Shown: positions 34,499 through 44,529 of the stretch, piece after piece
Layout of the letters: the number at the start of each line of letters is the position of its first letter
How positions within the stretch are numbered: position 1 is the first letter of the stretch
NCBI GenBank assembly: GCA_903913645.1
Contig: CAIWMA010000486.1
Span: 1-44,828 of the forward strand
Direction of reading: 5' to 3'
Origin: an uncultured Bacteroidales bacterium
Lineage (GTDB): Bacteria; Bacteroidota; Bacteroidia; Bacteroidales; UBA4417
DNA: 44,828 nucleotides
The notes under the pieces: generated by a model
Told to the model about the DNA's origin: nothing
Databases searched by the model: none
Seen by the model: the letters and a program-made list of their open reading frames with translations, nothing else
Translations under genes and position numbers: made by a program

Positions 34499-34927
34499 AT
34501 GGGAACAATGGAAATATTTGAGCCAAAGGTTGCCTACGGTTCGATTGATGATATAAATGCTATGTCATTGATCAAGATGGTGCGCGACGGGATTGGATTT
34601 GCCGCTTTCGACAAGTTTGCCACTAAAAGTCCTTTCAACGCTAATGAATGGTCAACATACCTCCACCTTTCGGAACGGACCATGCAAAGGTACCGCAGCG
34701 AAAAACGCAAATTTGACCCGTTACAATCAGAAAAAATAATTGAAATCGCACTTTTTTATAATAAAGGAGTTGAAGTTTTTGGCACAGCCGAAAAGTTTAA
34801 TTCATGGCTCGAAACTGACAACCTTACTTTGGGCACCACAAAGCCTAAAATGCTGTTGGACAATTCATTCGGCATTAATATGCTTAGGGACGAACTCACC
34901 CGTCTCGAATACGGAATACTGGCATGA
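34499..34927 (+). CDS. Xre/MbcA/ParS-family antitoxin
   Basis: 142 residues from the ATG at 34499; an ATG three codons later is also possible. The N-terminal part (MVRDGIGFAAFDKFATKSPF) with HLSERTMQRYRSEKRKFDPL is an Xre-like HTH region, and the C-terminal part (AEKFNSWLETDNLTLGTTKP, then KMLLDNSFGINML) is the MbcA/ParS toxin-binding domain (DUF2384). It would neutralise the RES toxin encoded next and repress the shared promoter. Its stop overlaps the toxin start by 4 bp (ATGA), a mark of translational coupling and fixed stoichiometry. Confidence 0.88.
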   Translation: MGTMEIFEPKVAYGSIDDINAMSLIKMVRDGIGFAAFDKFATKSPFNANEWSTYLHLSERTMQRYRSEKRKFDPLQSEKIIEIALFYNKGVEVFGTAEKFNSWLETDNLTLGTTKPKMLLDNSFGINMLRDELTRLEYGILA

Positions 34928-35385
34928 TCGTTTTCCGGTTAAGCAAATCAAAATTCGCTAACGACTTGTCAGGTAAAGGGGCCGAACGAAGCGGCGGGCG
35001 CTGGAACAGTAAAGGAACGGCTTTGTTATATACCAGTGCATCAAGAGCTTTGTGTACAACTGAAATTGCTGTACATACGCCACTAGGCAATCTTCCACTT
35101 GATTACAAACTTGTATCAATTGAAATTCCGGGTGAAATTCATATACAGGAATTAACTAAAGATGAACTTCCTACCGGCTGGAAATCAATACCTCATGCAC
35201 ATTCGACCCAGGAGGCAGGCGATAGGTTTGTGTCGGAAGGAATTTTCGCGGTTTTAAAAGTTCCGTCTGTTGTGGTTCAGGATGAATTCAATTACCTGAT
35301 TAATCCGGCTCACGCAGATTCCCGAAAAATCATAATTAAGGCAATAGAACCATTCAACTTTGATGAGCGGCTGTTCGCAAAATAA
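34924..35385 (+). CDS. RES-domain toxin
   Basis: 153 residues. MIVFRLSKSKFANDLSGKGA then ERSGGRWNSKG carry the conserved Arg residues; LLYTSASRALCTTEIAVH carries the Tyr and Glu of the RES active-site region, and VVQDEFNYLINPAHADS the late conserved Asn block. RES toxins such as MbcT and Res deplete cellular NAD+, by phosphorolysis or hydrolysis. All expected residues are present, so it is probably active. It overlaps the antitoxin gene by 4 bp and is convergent with the YkgJ-like gene, 23 bp away. Confidence 0.9.
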   Translation: MIVFRLSKSKFANDLSGKGAERSGGRWNSKGTALLYTSASRALCTTEIAVHTPLGNLPLDYKLVSIEIPGEIHIQELTKDELPTGWKSIPHAHSTQEAGDRFVSEGIFAVLKVPSVVVQDEFNYLINPAHADSRKIIIKAIEPFNFDERLFAK

Positions 35386-35408
35386 ACTAAGATTCTAACT
35401 GAAGTTAT

Positions 35409-35909
35409 TTAGATTTTAACCTTTTTCAATCGCTCAACAATTTCAAAAACAGCCGGGCATACTGGTATATTTTTCAATGTAATATCCAGAACTTTATGCA
35501 TCTTTCGCTGGTCGGTATGCGGGTATTCCCGGCATGCACGCGGCCGGTCCTCATAAATTTTACAGGAATTATCTTCGGCAAGAAATACACATGGCATTAC
35601 ACTGAAAACGAAATCATCATCCTCATCCATCCGAAGGTATTTTTGTTCGAACTCTGAAGCCTTTATACGCAAAACACCCGAAATACGACGAATATCAGCA
35701 CTATTTAATTTTGGGCCAAGCGATTTGCAGCAATTGCCACACTCAAGACAATTTACTTCTGCAAACACTTCCTCGTGAAGATTTTGAAATGCTTCATCCA
35801 CTTTTCCTGAAGGTTTGGCTGCAACCTGCCTGAAAAACGTCGCATTTTCTTTCTTGTTCTTAAATGCAAGCGTCCTGATATCGGCAATAGTTTGTTTGGT
35901 AATTTCCAT
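35409..35909 (-). CDS. YkgJ-family Cys-cluster protein
   Basis: 166 residues. The N-terminal cluster CLECGNCCKSLG and the second set CVFLAEDNSCKIYEDRPRAC with CREYPHTD form the zinc or iron-chelate-type Cys cluster of the YkgJ/CxxCxxCC family, whose function is not established; an Fe-S or metal-binding role is inferred. No signal peptide. Convergent with the RES toxin gene (23-bp gap); the low-complexity tract upstream separates it from the TerB-DnaJ gene. Confidence 0.85.
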   Translation of the reverse strand: MEITKQTIADIRTLAFKNKKENATFFRQVAAKPSGKVDEAFQNLHEEVFAEVNCLECGNCCKSLGPKLNSADIRRISGVLRIKASEFEQKYLRMDEDDDFVFSVMPCVFLAEDNSCKIYEDRPRACREYPHTDQRKMHKVLDITLKNIPVCPAVFEIVERLKKVKI

Positions 35910-35937
35910 GGTTTATTTTGCTGTAATACGTGAAGAC

Positions 35938-36040
35938 TAAAAAGTTTCAGAATTTCAAAGTTGCAAGTTTCAGGATTTCATGATTCATATGTTACAATAA
36001 TCAATTATTCACACATTGAACTTTCTATCCTTAATCCCAA
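35938..36040. repeat. Low-complexity intergenic tract next to the YkgJ-like gene
   Basis: Imperfect TTTCA-type repeats (AAAGTTTCAGAATTTCAAAG, GTTTCAGGATTTCATGATTC) followed by AT-rich DNA. No coding signal; it resembles the tract at 30538 in style. Confidence 0.45.
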
Positions 36041-36056
36041 AAGCCCAACCCTTCCC

Positions 36057-36803
36057 CTACATAATTCCTCTTTCCTTTTTAATTTTCTCATAAGCGGCAT
36101 TTAATTCCTGGAATTTGGAATTTGCTGCTTTCTGAACATCATCACCAAGATGCGCTACTTTATCCGGATGATACTTTAATGCCATACGGCGATATGCTTT
36201 TTTCAATTCATCGGGAGTCGCATCAGGCGTAATTTCAAGAATACGGTAAGCACTTGTTGTATCTTTTACAAACATGGCTTTGATACTTTCGAAATCAGTA
36301 TTGCTAATACCCAGAATTCCGGAAATTCGCGTAATTAGCTGTATTTCTGATACATGAACCTGTGCATCAGCAGCGGCAAGACCAAAAAGAAAATGCATCA
36401 GTTGCAAGCGAGACGGGTATTCCATATATTGCTTAATCTGTACCCCAACCTGTTGCAAGTCGTAATCTTTTTTTAAAAGTTCACGTAAAATGAGAAGTTG
36501 TCTTTCGGCTTCTTCCGTGCCAAATTGCTGGAGCAAAAATCGTTTTACAAAATCAAGTTCGGAGCGAAGAATCTTGTTATCCGATTTCATAACTGCCGAA
36601 GCCAAAATGAGCAGGCTAAGAATGAAGTCATTAGGCGTAGTCTGGGGAGTATTGAAATTTGGCCGTTGCTGCGGCTCATAAGCATATGCGCCACTTTGCA
36701 TTCCATCTATCATTGAACCAAGTGCGAAACCAAGTATGCCGCCAATAGGTCCGCCGGCTGCCCAACCTATGCCGCCACCAAGCCATTTAAGAAATTTTGT
36801 CAT
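36057..36803 (-). CDS. TerB-like/DnaJ-domain protein (DjlA-like)
   Basis: 248 residues. N-terminal Gly-rich segment WLGGGIGWAAGGPIGGILGF (glycine-zipper-like, membrane-associating). Residues about 60-170 match a TerB-like helical domain (LLILASAVMKSDNKILRSEL, FLFGLAAADAQVHVSEIQLI). Residues about 182-248 form a J domain with the HPD motif (ALKYHPDKVAHLG). Co-chaperone for DnaK at the membrane, as DjlA in enterobacteria; the client is unknown. It has a predicted -7 promoter element just upstream and stands alone. Confidence 0.85.
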   Translation of the reverse strand: MTKFLKWLGGGIGWAAGGPIGGILGFALGSMIDGMQSGAYAYEPQQRPNFNTPQTTPNDFILSLLILASAVMKSDNKILRSELDFVKRFLLQQFGTEEAERQLLILRELLKKDYDLQQVGVQIKQYMEYPSRLQLMHFLFGLAAADAQVHVSEIQLITRISGILGISNTDFESIKAMFVKDTTSAYRILEITPDATPDELKKAYRRMALKYHPDKVAHLGDDVQKAANSKFQELNAAYEKIKKERGIM

Positions 36804-36822
36804 TTATATTTTTATTAATCTG

Positions 36823-36830
36823 CAAAAGTA
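36823..36830 (-). promoter_or_regulatory. Predicted -7 promoter element for the TerB-DnaJ gene
   Basis: CAAAAGTA on the forward strand is TACTTTTG on the reverse, matching TAnnTTTG, with its end 20 bp upstream of the ATG at 36803. Transcription would start only about 13 nt before the ATG. Confidence 0.5.
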
Positions 36831-36996
36831 AGTAAACAATGAAACTAATATACCTTGAATTTATGGCAATTACTAAAAAAAACGTTAAAAACACGACCTT
36901 TTATCCGGGCTATAAACTTAGTTTGTACCCTCCAGGTATTTCTACCAATTAATACCGGGAAGATTAGCAAATCGATGGCCCTCAAGGACAATCATA

Positions 36997-37029
36997 TTTG
37001 ATTTTTTGAACCAAAACACATTATATTTG
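36997..37029 (+). promoter_or_regulatory. Predicted promoter for tamB-tamL
   Basis: TTG (36998-37000), 21-bp spacer, TATATTTG (37022-37029). Predicted start near 37035, with a long leader of about 130 nt to tamB. This is the main signal in the 364-bp gap between the TerB-DnaJ gene and tamB; the rest of the gap is AT-rich with no coding frame. Confidence 0.6.
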
Positions 37030-37167
37030 TCTCTTATAAAGAACATATCCATAGTAATACCATGCTTTTAATATTATTAAGGAGAAAACAGGCTTAAATT
37101 TGAAAATCCAGATTATTTCTAATAAACTGGTTGTATTTCGCAAATCATGACAAAAGAATTATCATAA

Positions 37168-40100
37168 ATGCACTTGAACTCCAGGAAATTACTGAAAACT
37201 TCAAAAAGAGTTTTTCTCTATTTGCTTGGATTTATTATGTTCATGTTTTTATTGGTTTTGATATTGATTCGAACTGATAAAGGCCAGGATATTATTCGAA
37301 AAGAGGCTGTAACCTATTTAACAAAAAAGCTCGGAACTTCTGTTTCCATTGGCAGATTCAGGACTGATATACTGACAAATATTAAAATTGAGGGCATTCA
37401 AATTGAAGATCAATCTCAGAATGTACTACTTCATATTGGCACGATTGAAGTAAATTACAGGCTCTTAGCTATGTTGAATAATACTCTGTCTGTAAGCCAA
37501 TTATCTGTCGACACCCTATACTTTCGGATGGCCCGGAATGAAAATGATACCACTTTCAATTTCGATTTTATTTTACGGGCATTTTCAGGACCGTCGTCGC
37601 CTATAACTGAAGCAGATACTACGGGAAAACCATTGACTTTTGATATTGGTATACTGCTAGTCAGCCAGTTGCATTATATCATGGACGATAAAAAAGGCCA
37701 GCAGTTTTATGATGTAAAATCAGGAGTACTTGCCGCCAATATCGAAAAACTTGACCTGCAACATCAACTTTATAAGATTAAAAGTATTGAAACTACCAGG
37801 CTTGATGCAAATTTGAATTTAGGCACAACTGCATCTGATACTTCAACTGAAAGCGGAGGGCTTTTGCCCCAGATTAATATTGATAAAATAGCACTTCTCA
37901 ACAGCCGCTTTTCGATTATTATGCCAGGTGCCGGGTATAAATCAAAAACCAGTATTCACAATTTTTATGCTGAAAGCTTAAACCTTAACCTTAACGCAAA
38001 TAAGTTTAATATCAGTCAACTATTGATCGATGAGCATCAAAGCCAGGTACTTATAAAACCCACTGAAGCTGATATGGCTGCAGTGAAAACGGCAAAAACA
38101 GTTGTATCAGAAAGTGTACCTTTTGCTGTTACTATCGAAAGTATCACTTTGAAGGATAATGATTTGAAATATGACCTGGAAAATGAAACAGCAAAAACAA
38201 GTTCTGACTTTAACCAGGAGCATATTCATCTGAAACAAGTCCAACTCCAACTAAGTGATTTTGCTTTCGAAGGTACATCAATACGAGGATTAGTTAAACA
38301 ATTACAGGCCAAAGAGCAATGCGGATTAGATATTCAGCAACTCAGCACCGGGTTTTTATATGCTGACACCGGGCTGGTACTGAATAAATTTATTTTGAAA
38401 ACATCTTCATCCAACATCAACGGAAATTTCAGAATCAGCTACGAATCATTAGCAGCTATTAGTAAAAACCCGGGGCATTTAGGCTTTGATATTGAAATGA
38501 AGAAAATGTTGCTTGCAAGTAACGACATGAAGCATTTCAAGGCAATGGCCGGCAATAATCACGACATCAATAAAATACTTGCCAATACTATTTCCCTCGA
38601 AGGCAAACTGAAAGGCAAACTTGCCGACATGTCTATTGAAAACCTGAAATTAAAAACTTCCGGGCTTACCCTGGCTGCATCAGGAAAGATTGCAGGTCTG
38701 CCGGATCCAAATCAATTATTGGCAGCAATCAACCTGAAAGAATTCAGCGGAACTACAAAAAGACTGGCCATGCTTTTACCGGCAGGGAGTATTCCTCCAA
38801 ATATTGCTGCTAATGAAAGTTTCAACCTGAATGGCAAACTTGGCGCTAATAAAGGCGCATATTCTTTCGACCTGCTTATGAACAGCAGTGCAGGCGGCCT
38901 GGCACTCAACGGCAATGTAAAAGAGCTTTCAGGTGTCGATAAACTTTCCTATAACCTTCATGCACTATCGGATGGAATATTATTGGATAAGATTCTGATG
39001 GATTCCTTATATGGGAATACCGTTTTCGATATAAAAGCGACCGGGAAAGGAATAAGTCATGAAACTGCTGAAGCGCAAGTGACTGCAATAATTCCAGCGG
39101 TCCATTTAAAAGGGTATGATTACAAAAACATAGATTTAGATGCTGCAATTTCGGCCACTGTTATTGACGCCAATTTTCAGATTAAGGACAGTGCATTTAC
39201 CACTGAATTGATTGCAAAATATTCGCTCGACACATTAAATCCTTTGTTAAAAGCCACTGCGCATATTGAAAACGTTGACTTGCAACGCCTTGGTTTTATG
39301 GCTGATCCTGTAAAAATAAAAGGCGATCTGATTGCAGATTTGACCAATGTTAATGCTAAACACATTAATGGAACTATCCGGATTCCTCATCTGGAAATTA
39401 TGAAAGGAAAGGATATTTATAAGCTTGATTCCATTAGCATGAATGCTGTAAATATTGATTCAACCCAGACGATCGCCGTTAAATCTCCGATTCTAAACAT
39501 GAATCTGGAAGGATATTATGAAATGGATGTGCTTCCCGATGTAGCCCAAAATCTTCTCATAGATTTCTTAACTGTTTATCCTCCAACCGGAACGGTTTTT
39601 AAACCGGCATATGCAAAGCTAAAAGGCGAGCTAAGGTTTCATCCTGTAATTCCAGCGTTTATGCCCGGTTTGACCTTTACAAAAAACATTAAGTTTGGAA
39701 GTATCGTAAACACTTCAAAAAGAGAATTGATGTTTGCAATAGCCGTTCCATCCGCTGTTTATAACGATTTCATTATTGATAGCACAATTTTTGGAATTCA
39801 CACTACTAATGATACTCTCCAGTTTGGATTGGATTCGCAGGGGTTTAAAAATGCTACGATAACGCTCAATCATTCCACTATTGAAGGAAATGCAAAAGGC
39901 GGAGTTATTAACTGGGATATCAAGTTGAAAAACAGGGATGATTCCCTGAAATACAATGTTGCCGGGAAAATAATTAATGACACTACAAAATTTGTCCTGC
40001 ATCTAAATGAAAATCAAATTATTAATTCAGAAAAATGGAGTGCAAATAAGGATAACCAAACTGAATATACTACCGAAAAGCATATTCACACCAACCTTTC

Positions 40101-42126
40101 ATTAACTTCCGGAAAGAGGCTGTTAGCATTACAGTCATCTCCTGTCGAAAACGGGTTACCCCTGGATTTGAAACTTGTTGATTTTCCTATTACAACACTT
40201 ACAAAAATTATAGCAGCAGATACTACTGTGGCTGCCGGAACCATAAACGGAATAGCATCGGTTAAAAGTTTCGAGCCATTGCTATTTACGGCCGACCTTA
40301 AAATCGACAGCCTTAAAACGTATAATGTTGATGTTGGAAATTTAAGCGTGAAAGCACATAATGAGCCGGGAGTTGGTTATATAGCAGAAGTGAATCTTCT
40401 GGGCGCAGAGAATGATCTTGACCTGAATGCTTCCTATTCGGATCAAGGGATAATGAATGGAAAACTCGGTATACGGAAATTCAACGCCAAAACACTTGAC
40501 CCATTTCTGAAGACAATGATAAGCGGCCTTCAGGGAAGCATAAGCGGAGATGTAGTATTTGATGGAACAATTGCAAAGCCTGTTCTGAACGGAGAATTAA
40601 ATATTCACGATTTACAGGGAAGTTATCGGGATTACAATACGTTTTTCAAGGTTCCTGACGAACAAATCAAATTTAACAAAAGCGGAATCCTGCTTCATGA
40701 CTTCGATGTATATGATAGCACAGGAAATACGGCAAAAGTAAATGGCCTGATTCATACACCTGATTACCGGAGTTACACGTACGATCTTGCAGTGAAAACT
40801 GACCATTTTATGGCATTGAATAAGAAATTAACGCTGGAACAGGAATATTACGGTCCTGCCTATTTTACTTCGGATCTTCGGATTTCGAGTACCGGTGACA
40901 TTTTAATGGTAAAGGGAAATGTAAAAGTCGATGAGAAATCAGTATTAAACGTTGAATTGGGTAGCGTTGATACCGCGGTTGCAGGCAACAACGGTATAAT
41001 TATTTTTGTTGATTCGCTGCAATCGGCCGATAGCGCAGTATTCAGGGCGGTGAAATCGGAACTTCTTAAACACGCAACATCTACCAAGCTTGGGTTGGCT
41101 TTAAACCTGGAAATGAACAAAACTTCCAAACTCAACATTTACCTTGATAAAACAGGCGGGGATTTTATGAAAGTTGCCGGGGATGCCAACCTTACCATAA
41201 CCCAGCAACCCGGAGGGCAGATGAATATGCAGGGAAAATTCTCTATCGATAACGGAGAATACCAGATGAATATCAGCCGTGTTATTAAACGGAAATTCAC
41301 TGTTGAGAAAGGGAGCTCAATCCAGTGGAACGGATCACCGACTGATGCCGATATTGATTTAACTGCGCTCTACAATATTGAAACCACTGCCGAAGCAATT
41401 TTAGCGGGATCTCAAACTACCAACAAAGGTGCTTACAAACAAAGCCTGCCTTTTGAAGTTTACCTGTTTCTGAAGAAAAAACTGTTGCAGCCTGCCATTA
41501 GCTTCAAACTCGATATGCCGGTGAAAGAACAGAATGCTTTTTCGGGAGTAGTTTATGCCAGGATAAAGCAGATAAATCTCAATGAGTCGGAACTTAATAA
41601 ACAGGTTATGGGATTGCTCATTCTCAACCAGTTTGTTCCGCAGGATCCACTGGCGTCAGGTTCTGGTTCTATGACACTTTTTGATTATGAATCGGTAGCT
41701 CGAAGCACAGCTGGCTCTATTGTTTCATCGCAATTGAATTCACTGATTTCGTCCAGGTTTAAACATGTTGATATTAATTTCGATGTGGATTCAAAAGCAG
41801 ATTACTCAACAGGTGAAAAATCGAATGCCACAGACCTTAATGTTAATCTGAGCAAAACAATGTTTAATGACCGCTACACCGTTTCAGTCGGCAGTACTTT
41901 TGCTTTGGAAGGCTCGGAAGAGCATAAGAAAAATACTTCAGGACTGGCAGGCAATTATTCCGCTGAATATAAAATTACCAAGGATGGCCGCTACAGGGCA
42001 AAGGCTTACAGGAAAGATCAGTATGAGGCAGATAACTCGGGACAGGTGGTCCAGACAGGTGTTAGTCTTGTACTTTTTCTCGACTTTAACAAATACCGCG
42101 ACATCTTTAAAAAGAAAAAGAAATAA
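37168..42126 (+). CDS. tamB: TamB-type translocation/assembly protein
   Basis: 1652 residues. N-terminal membrane anchor (VFLYLLGFIMFMFLLVLILI, about 15-34), then a long repetitive beta-helical AsmA/TamB-type body (SIGRFRTDILTNIKIEGIQI onward) and a C-terminal DUF490 domain (about 1200-1640) with GEYQMNISRVIKRKFTVEKG and the late GLLILNQFVPQDP region. TamB spans the periplasm and supplies lipids or barrel proteins to the outer membrane, partnering a TamA-type protein. The next gene, 5 bp away, is a TamA-like lipoprotein, so the pair is co-transcribed. Length is within the TamB range of the phylum. Confidence 0.92.
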   Translation: MHLNSRKLLKTSKRVFLYLLGFIMFMFLLVLILIRTDKGQDIIRKEAVTYLTKKLGTSVSIGRFRTDILTNIKIEGIQIEDQSQNVLLHIGTIEVNYRLLAMLNNTLSVSQLSVDTLYFRMARNENDTTFNFDFILRAFSGPSSPITEADTTGKPLTFDIGILLVSQLHYIMDDKKGQQFYDVKSGVLAANIEKLDLQHQLYKIKSIETTRLDANLNLGTTASDTSTESGGLLPQINIDKIALLNSRFSIIMPGAGYKSKTSIHNFYAESLNLNLNANKFNISQLLIDEHQSQVLIKPTEADMAAVKTAKTVVSESVPFAVTIESITLKDNDLKYDLENETAKTSSDFNQEHIHLKQVQLQLSDFAFEGTSIRGLVKQLQAKEQCGLDIQQLSTGFLYADTGLVLNKFILKTSSSNINGNFRISYESLAAISKNPGHLGFDIEMKKMLLASNDMKHFKAMAGNNHDINKILANTISLEGKLKGKLADMSIENLKLKTSGLTLAASGKIAGLPDPNQLLAAINLKEFSGTTKRLAMLLPAGSIPPNIAANESFNLNGKLGANKGAYSFDLLMNSSAGGLALNGNVKELSGVDKLSYNLHALSDGILLDKILMDSLYGNTVFDIKATGKGISHETAEAQVTAIIPAVHLKGYDYKNIDLDAAISATVIDANFQIKDSAFTTELIAKYSLDTLNPLLKATAHIENVDLQRLGFMADPVKIKGDLIADLTNVNAKHINGTIRIPHLEIMKGKDIYKLDSISMNAVNIDSTQTIAVKSPILNMNLEGYYEMDVLPDVAQNLLIDFLTVYPPTGTVFKPAYAKLKGELRFHPVIPAFMPGLTFTKNIKFGSIVNTSKRELMFAIAVPSAVYNDFIIDSTIFGIHTTNDTLQFGLDSQGFKNATITLNHSTIEGNAKGGVINWDIKLKNRDDSLKYNVAGKIINDTTKFVLHLNENQIINSEKWSANKDNQTEYTTEKHIHTNLSLTSGKRLLALQSSPVENGLPLDLKLVDFPITTLTKIIAADTTVAAGTINGIASVKSFEPLLFTADLKIDSLKTYNVDVGNLSVKAHNEPGVGYIAEVNLLGAENDLDLNASYSDQGIMNGKLGIRKFNAKTLDPFLKTMISGLQGSISGDVVFDGTIAKPVLNGELNIHDLQGSYRDYNTFFKVPDEQIKFNKSGILLHDFDVYDSTGNTAKVNGLIHTPDYRSYTYDLAVKTDHFMALNKKLTLEQEYYGPAYFTSDLRISSTGDILMVKGNVKVDEKSVLNVELGSVDTAVAGNNGIIIFVDSLQSADSAVFRAVKSELLKHATSTKLGLALNLEMNKTSKLNIYLDKTGGDFMKVAGDANLTITQQPGGQMNMQGKFSIDNGEYQMNISRVIKRKFTVEKGSSIQWNGSPTDADIDLTALYNIETTAEAILAGSQTTNKGAYKQSLPFEVYLFLKKKLLQPAISFKLDMPVKEQNAFSGVVYARIKQINLNESELNKQVMGLLILNQFVPQDPLASGSGSMTLFDYESVARSTAGSIVSSQLNSLISSRFKHVDINFDVDSKADYSTGEKSNATDLNVNLSKTMFNDRYTVSVGSTFALEGSEEHKKNTSGLAGNYSAEYKITKDGRYRAKAYRKDQYEADNSGQVVQTGVSLVLFLDFNKYRDIFKKKKK

Positions 42127-42131
42127 ATAAA

Positions 42132-44429
42132 ATGAAACAAATGCCTGGACGGAAACACTCCTTGAAACTCATCATTGCCTCAATCCTTTTGATGCTGGTT
42201 TCATCGTGCAATATTTACAGGTATGTTCCCGAGAAAGACTTTCTGTTTACAGGCTCCAGAATTTCGTTTGATTCTAAAAATAAAAATGCCAGCGAAATAA
42301 AATCAACATTATTATCACGAATGTGGCCGCTTCCAAATAAAAAGATCGCGTTAATCCCACTTCAGCTGATGAGTTACAGTATCAGCAAGCCAACTGAGAA
42401 GAAATTCATAAACTATTTTTTACACGAAAAATTCGGCGAGGCACCTGTACTTTTAAGCCAGGCTAACCCGGCTGATATGAGGCGCAGAATGATAGCCCAA
42501 ATGCATGACTTAGGTTTTCTGAATGCCCGGGTTTACGATAGTGTAATCATCAGCAAAAGAAAGGCACTGATTAATTTCCGGATTGTACCTTTTGAAAGAT
42601 ATACGATCGACACATTGATTTTTCCATCCGACAGCAGCAGATTATCAAAAGCAATAGCATCAACTTCAGGACATACACTGTTAAAAAGAGGTGTGCCTTT
42701 TACTGTAGATCAGGTAAAATCAGAAAGAGAGCGTATCGATCTTGAACTCAGGAATAAAGGTTATTTCTACTTTATCCCTGATTTCCTGGCACTTGTTGCC
42801 GATACAAATCACAAAAACCACGTTCTTACCAGCATTGTTGTAAAGCCCGATTTACCTGCTGAAGCCCGGAATACCTACACCATCAATAACTTTATTATTT
42901 ATTCCAATTACAGTTCCGACCGTGATTCCGTTCTGCACAAAATGCCTTACAGGCAGGAAGATGGATTTAAGCATGTGGATACGTTGCCCCGCTTCAAACC
43001 CGTCCTTTTCAGTCAAAACATCAGGATGAAGGAAGGTGATTTATACAGCTATAATAACCATAAAACCACTGTGCAACGTATGGTAAATCTTAATAATTTC
43101 AAATTCATCAACAACACCTTCACCCCTGCCGACAGCGCTAAAACGCCTTCACTGGATGTTGAATTATTCCTTACACCTTATACCCGGCGATCCTTACAGG
43201 CAGAAATTGGAGCCTATTCCAAATCCAATAATTTTGCCGGTACTGAAATAAAACTGAAACTGACTAACAGGAACTTATTTCATAAAGGCGACCACGTGGA
43301 TGTGGATGTATCGGGTGGATTTGAAAGCCTGCTAAAAAGTGATAAAAATGAATATTATTCGAACCAGAATTATGCCGGTTCCGTAAATTTTTACAGGCCG
43401 GTGTTTTACCTGCCTTTTAAGATCAGACGAGTTGATTCGGATTATATACCTCAAAACAGGATATCGGCCGGGGCTGAATACATGCGCAAGCCGTTACTTT
43501 ACACCGCCCGATCCGTGAGGTTTTCGTTCGGGTACATTTGGAAAAGCAGCGAAAACTGGGAACATATCTTTGACCCTTTGGTTGTAAACCTTGTAAATCC
43601 AACCAATATTACACCTAAATACGACAGCACTCTCGCCGATGATCCAAACCTGGCAAAATCGTTCGAAAAACAGTTTATTGTAGGTGGCGAATACACTCTT
43701 AATTACAACAACTCCAGTGCCGGGTCTTCCATTTTTCAATTTTACAACAGCACTTCCATCGGCCTTTCCGGGAACCTGCTGAGCCTGTTTGTAAAGCCGG
43801 CAAGCACATCCGGTAACAATGAATCTTTCCTGGGAATTCCTTATGCTCAATACCTGCTGGCAAGCAACGATTTCAGGGTTTACATGAAACTGTCCAAAAA
43901 AATTACCTGGGTGAACCGGGTGTTTTTCGGCTATGGCTATTCATATGCCAACAGCCAGATAATGCCTTATATTAAACAATTCTTTATTGGCGGAAGCAAC
44001 AGCATGCGCGCTTTCCGAAACGGCACACTCGGTCCGGGAAGTTATTCCGATTCGCTGATCACATCGCAGGCTGTGCAGGCCGGTGAGGTGAAATTTGAGT
44101 ACAATTCGGAACTCCGGCTCAAGGTGATGAAATACATTTACACAGCAGTTTTTACTGATGTTGGTAATATCTGGTACCGGAAGGAACAACCTGGCGCTCC
44201 CGGAAGCGGGTTTTCAGGGAACTGGCCTAAGGAATTGGCTGTCGACGCCGGCATCGGATTACGGATCGACGCAAATATTATGGTTATCAGGCTCGACCTG
44301 GCTATTCCGTTGCGTATACCGTCACTTCCCGAAAATCAACGGTGGGTGGCAGACAATATCAATATTCGCAGCGGACAATGGCGCAAAGATAATGTGGTGT
44401 TGAATATTGCTTTTGGGTACCCGTTTTAA
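42132..44429 (+). CDS. tamL: TamL-type BamA/TamA-family outer-membrane lipoprotein
   Basis: 765 residues. Lipoprotein signal with lipobox LVSSC (Cys26), then POTRA-like regions (NARVYDSVIISKRKALINFR, RIDLELRNKGYFYFIPDFLA) and a C-terminal Omp85 barrel. The conserved Omp85 loop motif appears as IGGSNSMRAFRNGTLGPGSY, and the protein ends NIAFGYPF with the terminal aromatic needed for barrel folding. Bacteroidota TamL proteins are TamA relatives with a lipid anchor. With tamB only 5 bp upstream, the two form the outer-membrane assembly module. No terminator is seen after it. Confidence 0.92.
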   Translation: MKQMPGRKHSLKLIIASILLMLVSSCNIYRYVPEKDFLFTGSRISFDSKNKNASEIKSTLLSRMWPLPNKKIALIPLQLMSYSISKPTEKKFINYFLHEKFGEAPVLLSQANPADMRRRMIAQMHDLGFLNARVYDSVIISKRKALINFRIVPFERYTIDTLIFPSDSSRLSKAIASTSGHTLLKRGVPFTVDQVKSERERIDLELRNKGYFYFIPDFLALVADTNHKNHVLTSIVVKPDLPAEARNTYTINNFIIYSNYSSDRDSVLHKMPYRQEDGFKHVDTLPRFKPVLFSQNIRMKEGDLYSYNNHKTTVQRMVNLNNFKFINNTFTPADSAKTPSLDVELFLTPYTRRSLQAEIGAYSKSNNFAGTEIKLKLTNRNLFHKGDHVDVDVSGGFESLLKSDKNEYYSNQNYAGSVNFYRPVFYLPFKIRRVDSDYIPQNRISAGAEYMRKPLLYTARSVRFSFGYIWKSSENWEHIFDPLVVNLVNPTNITPKYDSTLADDPNLAKSFEKQFIVGGEYTLNYNNSSAGSSIFQFYNSTSIGLSGNLLSLFVKPASTSGNNESFLGIPYAQYLLASNDFRVYMKLSKKITWVNRVFFGYGYSYANSQIMPYIKQFFIGGSNSMRAFRNGTLGPGSYSDSLITSQAVQAGEVKFEYNSELRLKVMKYIYTAVFTDVGNIWYRKEQPGAPGSGFSGNWPKELAVDAGIGLRIDANIMVIRLDLAIPLRIPSLPENQRWVADNINIRSGQWRKDNVVLNIAFGYPF

Positions 44430-44529
44430 TGGATAAGTCGAAAGAGTAAAGTCCGCACTTCTCTATTGGCAACCAGCACACCTGGCTTGGTTAATCAGGA
44501 AATGTATATAAAGATTCCAAATGTTTCAA

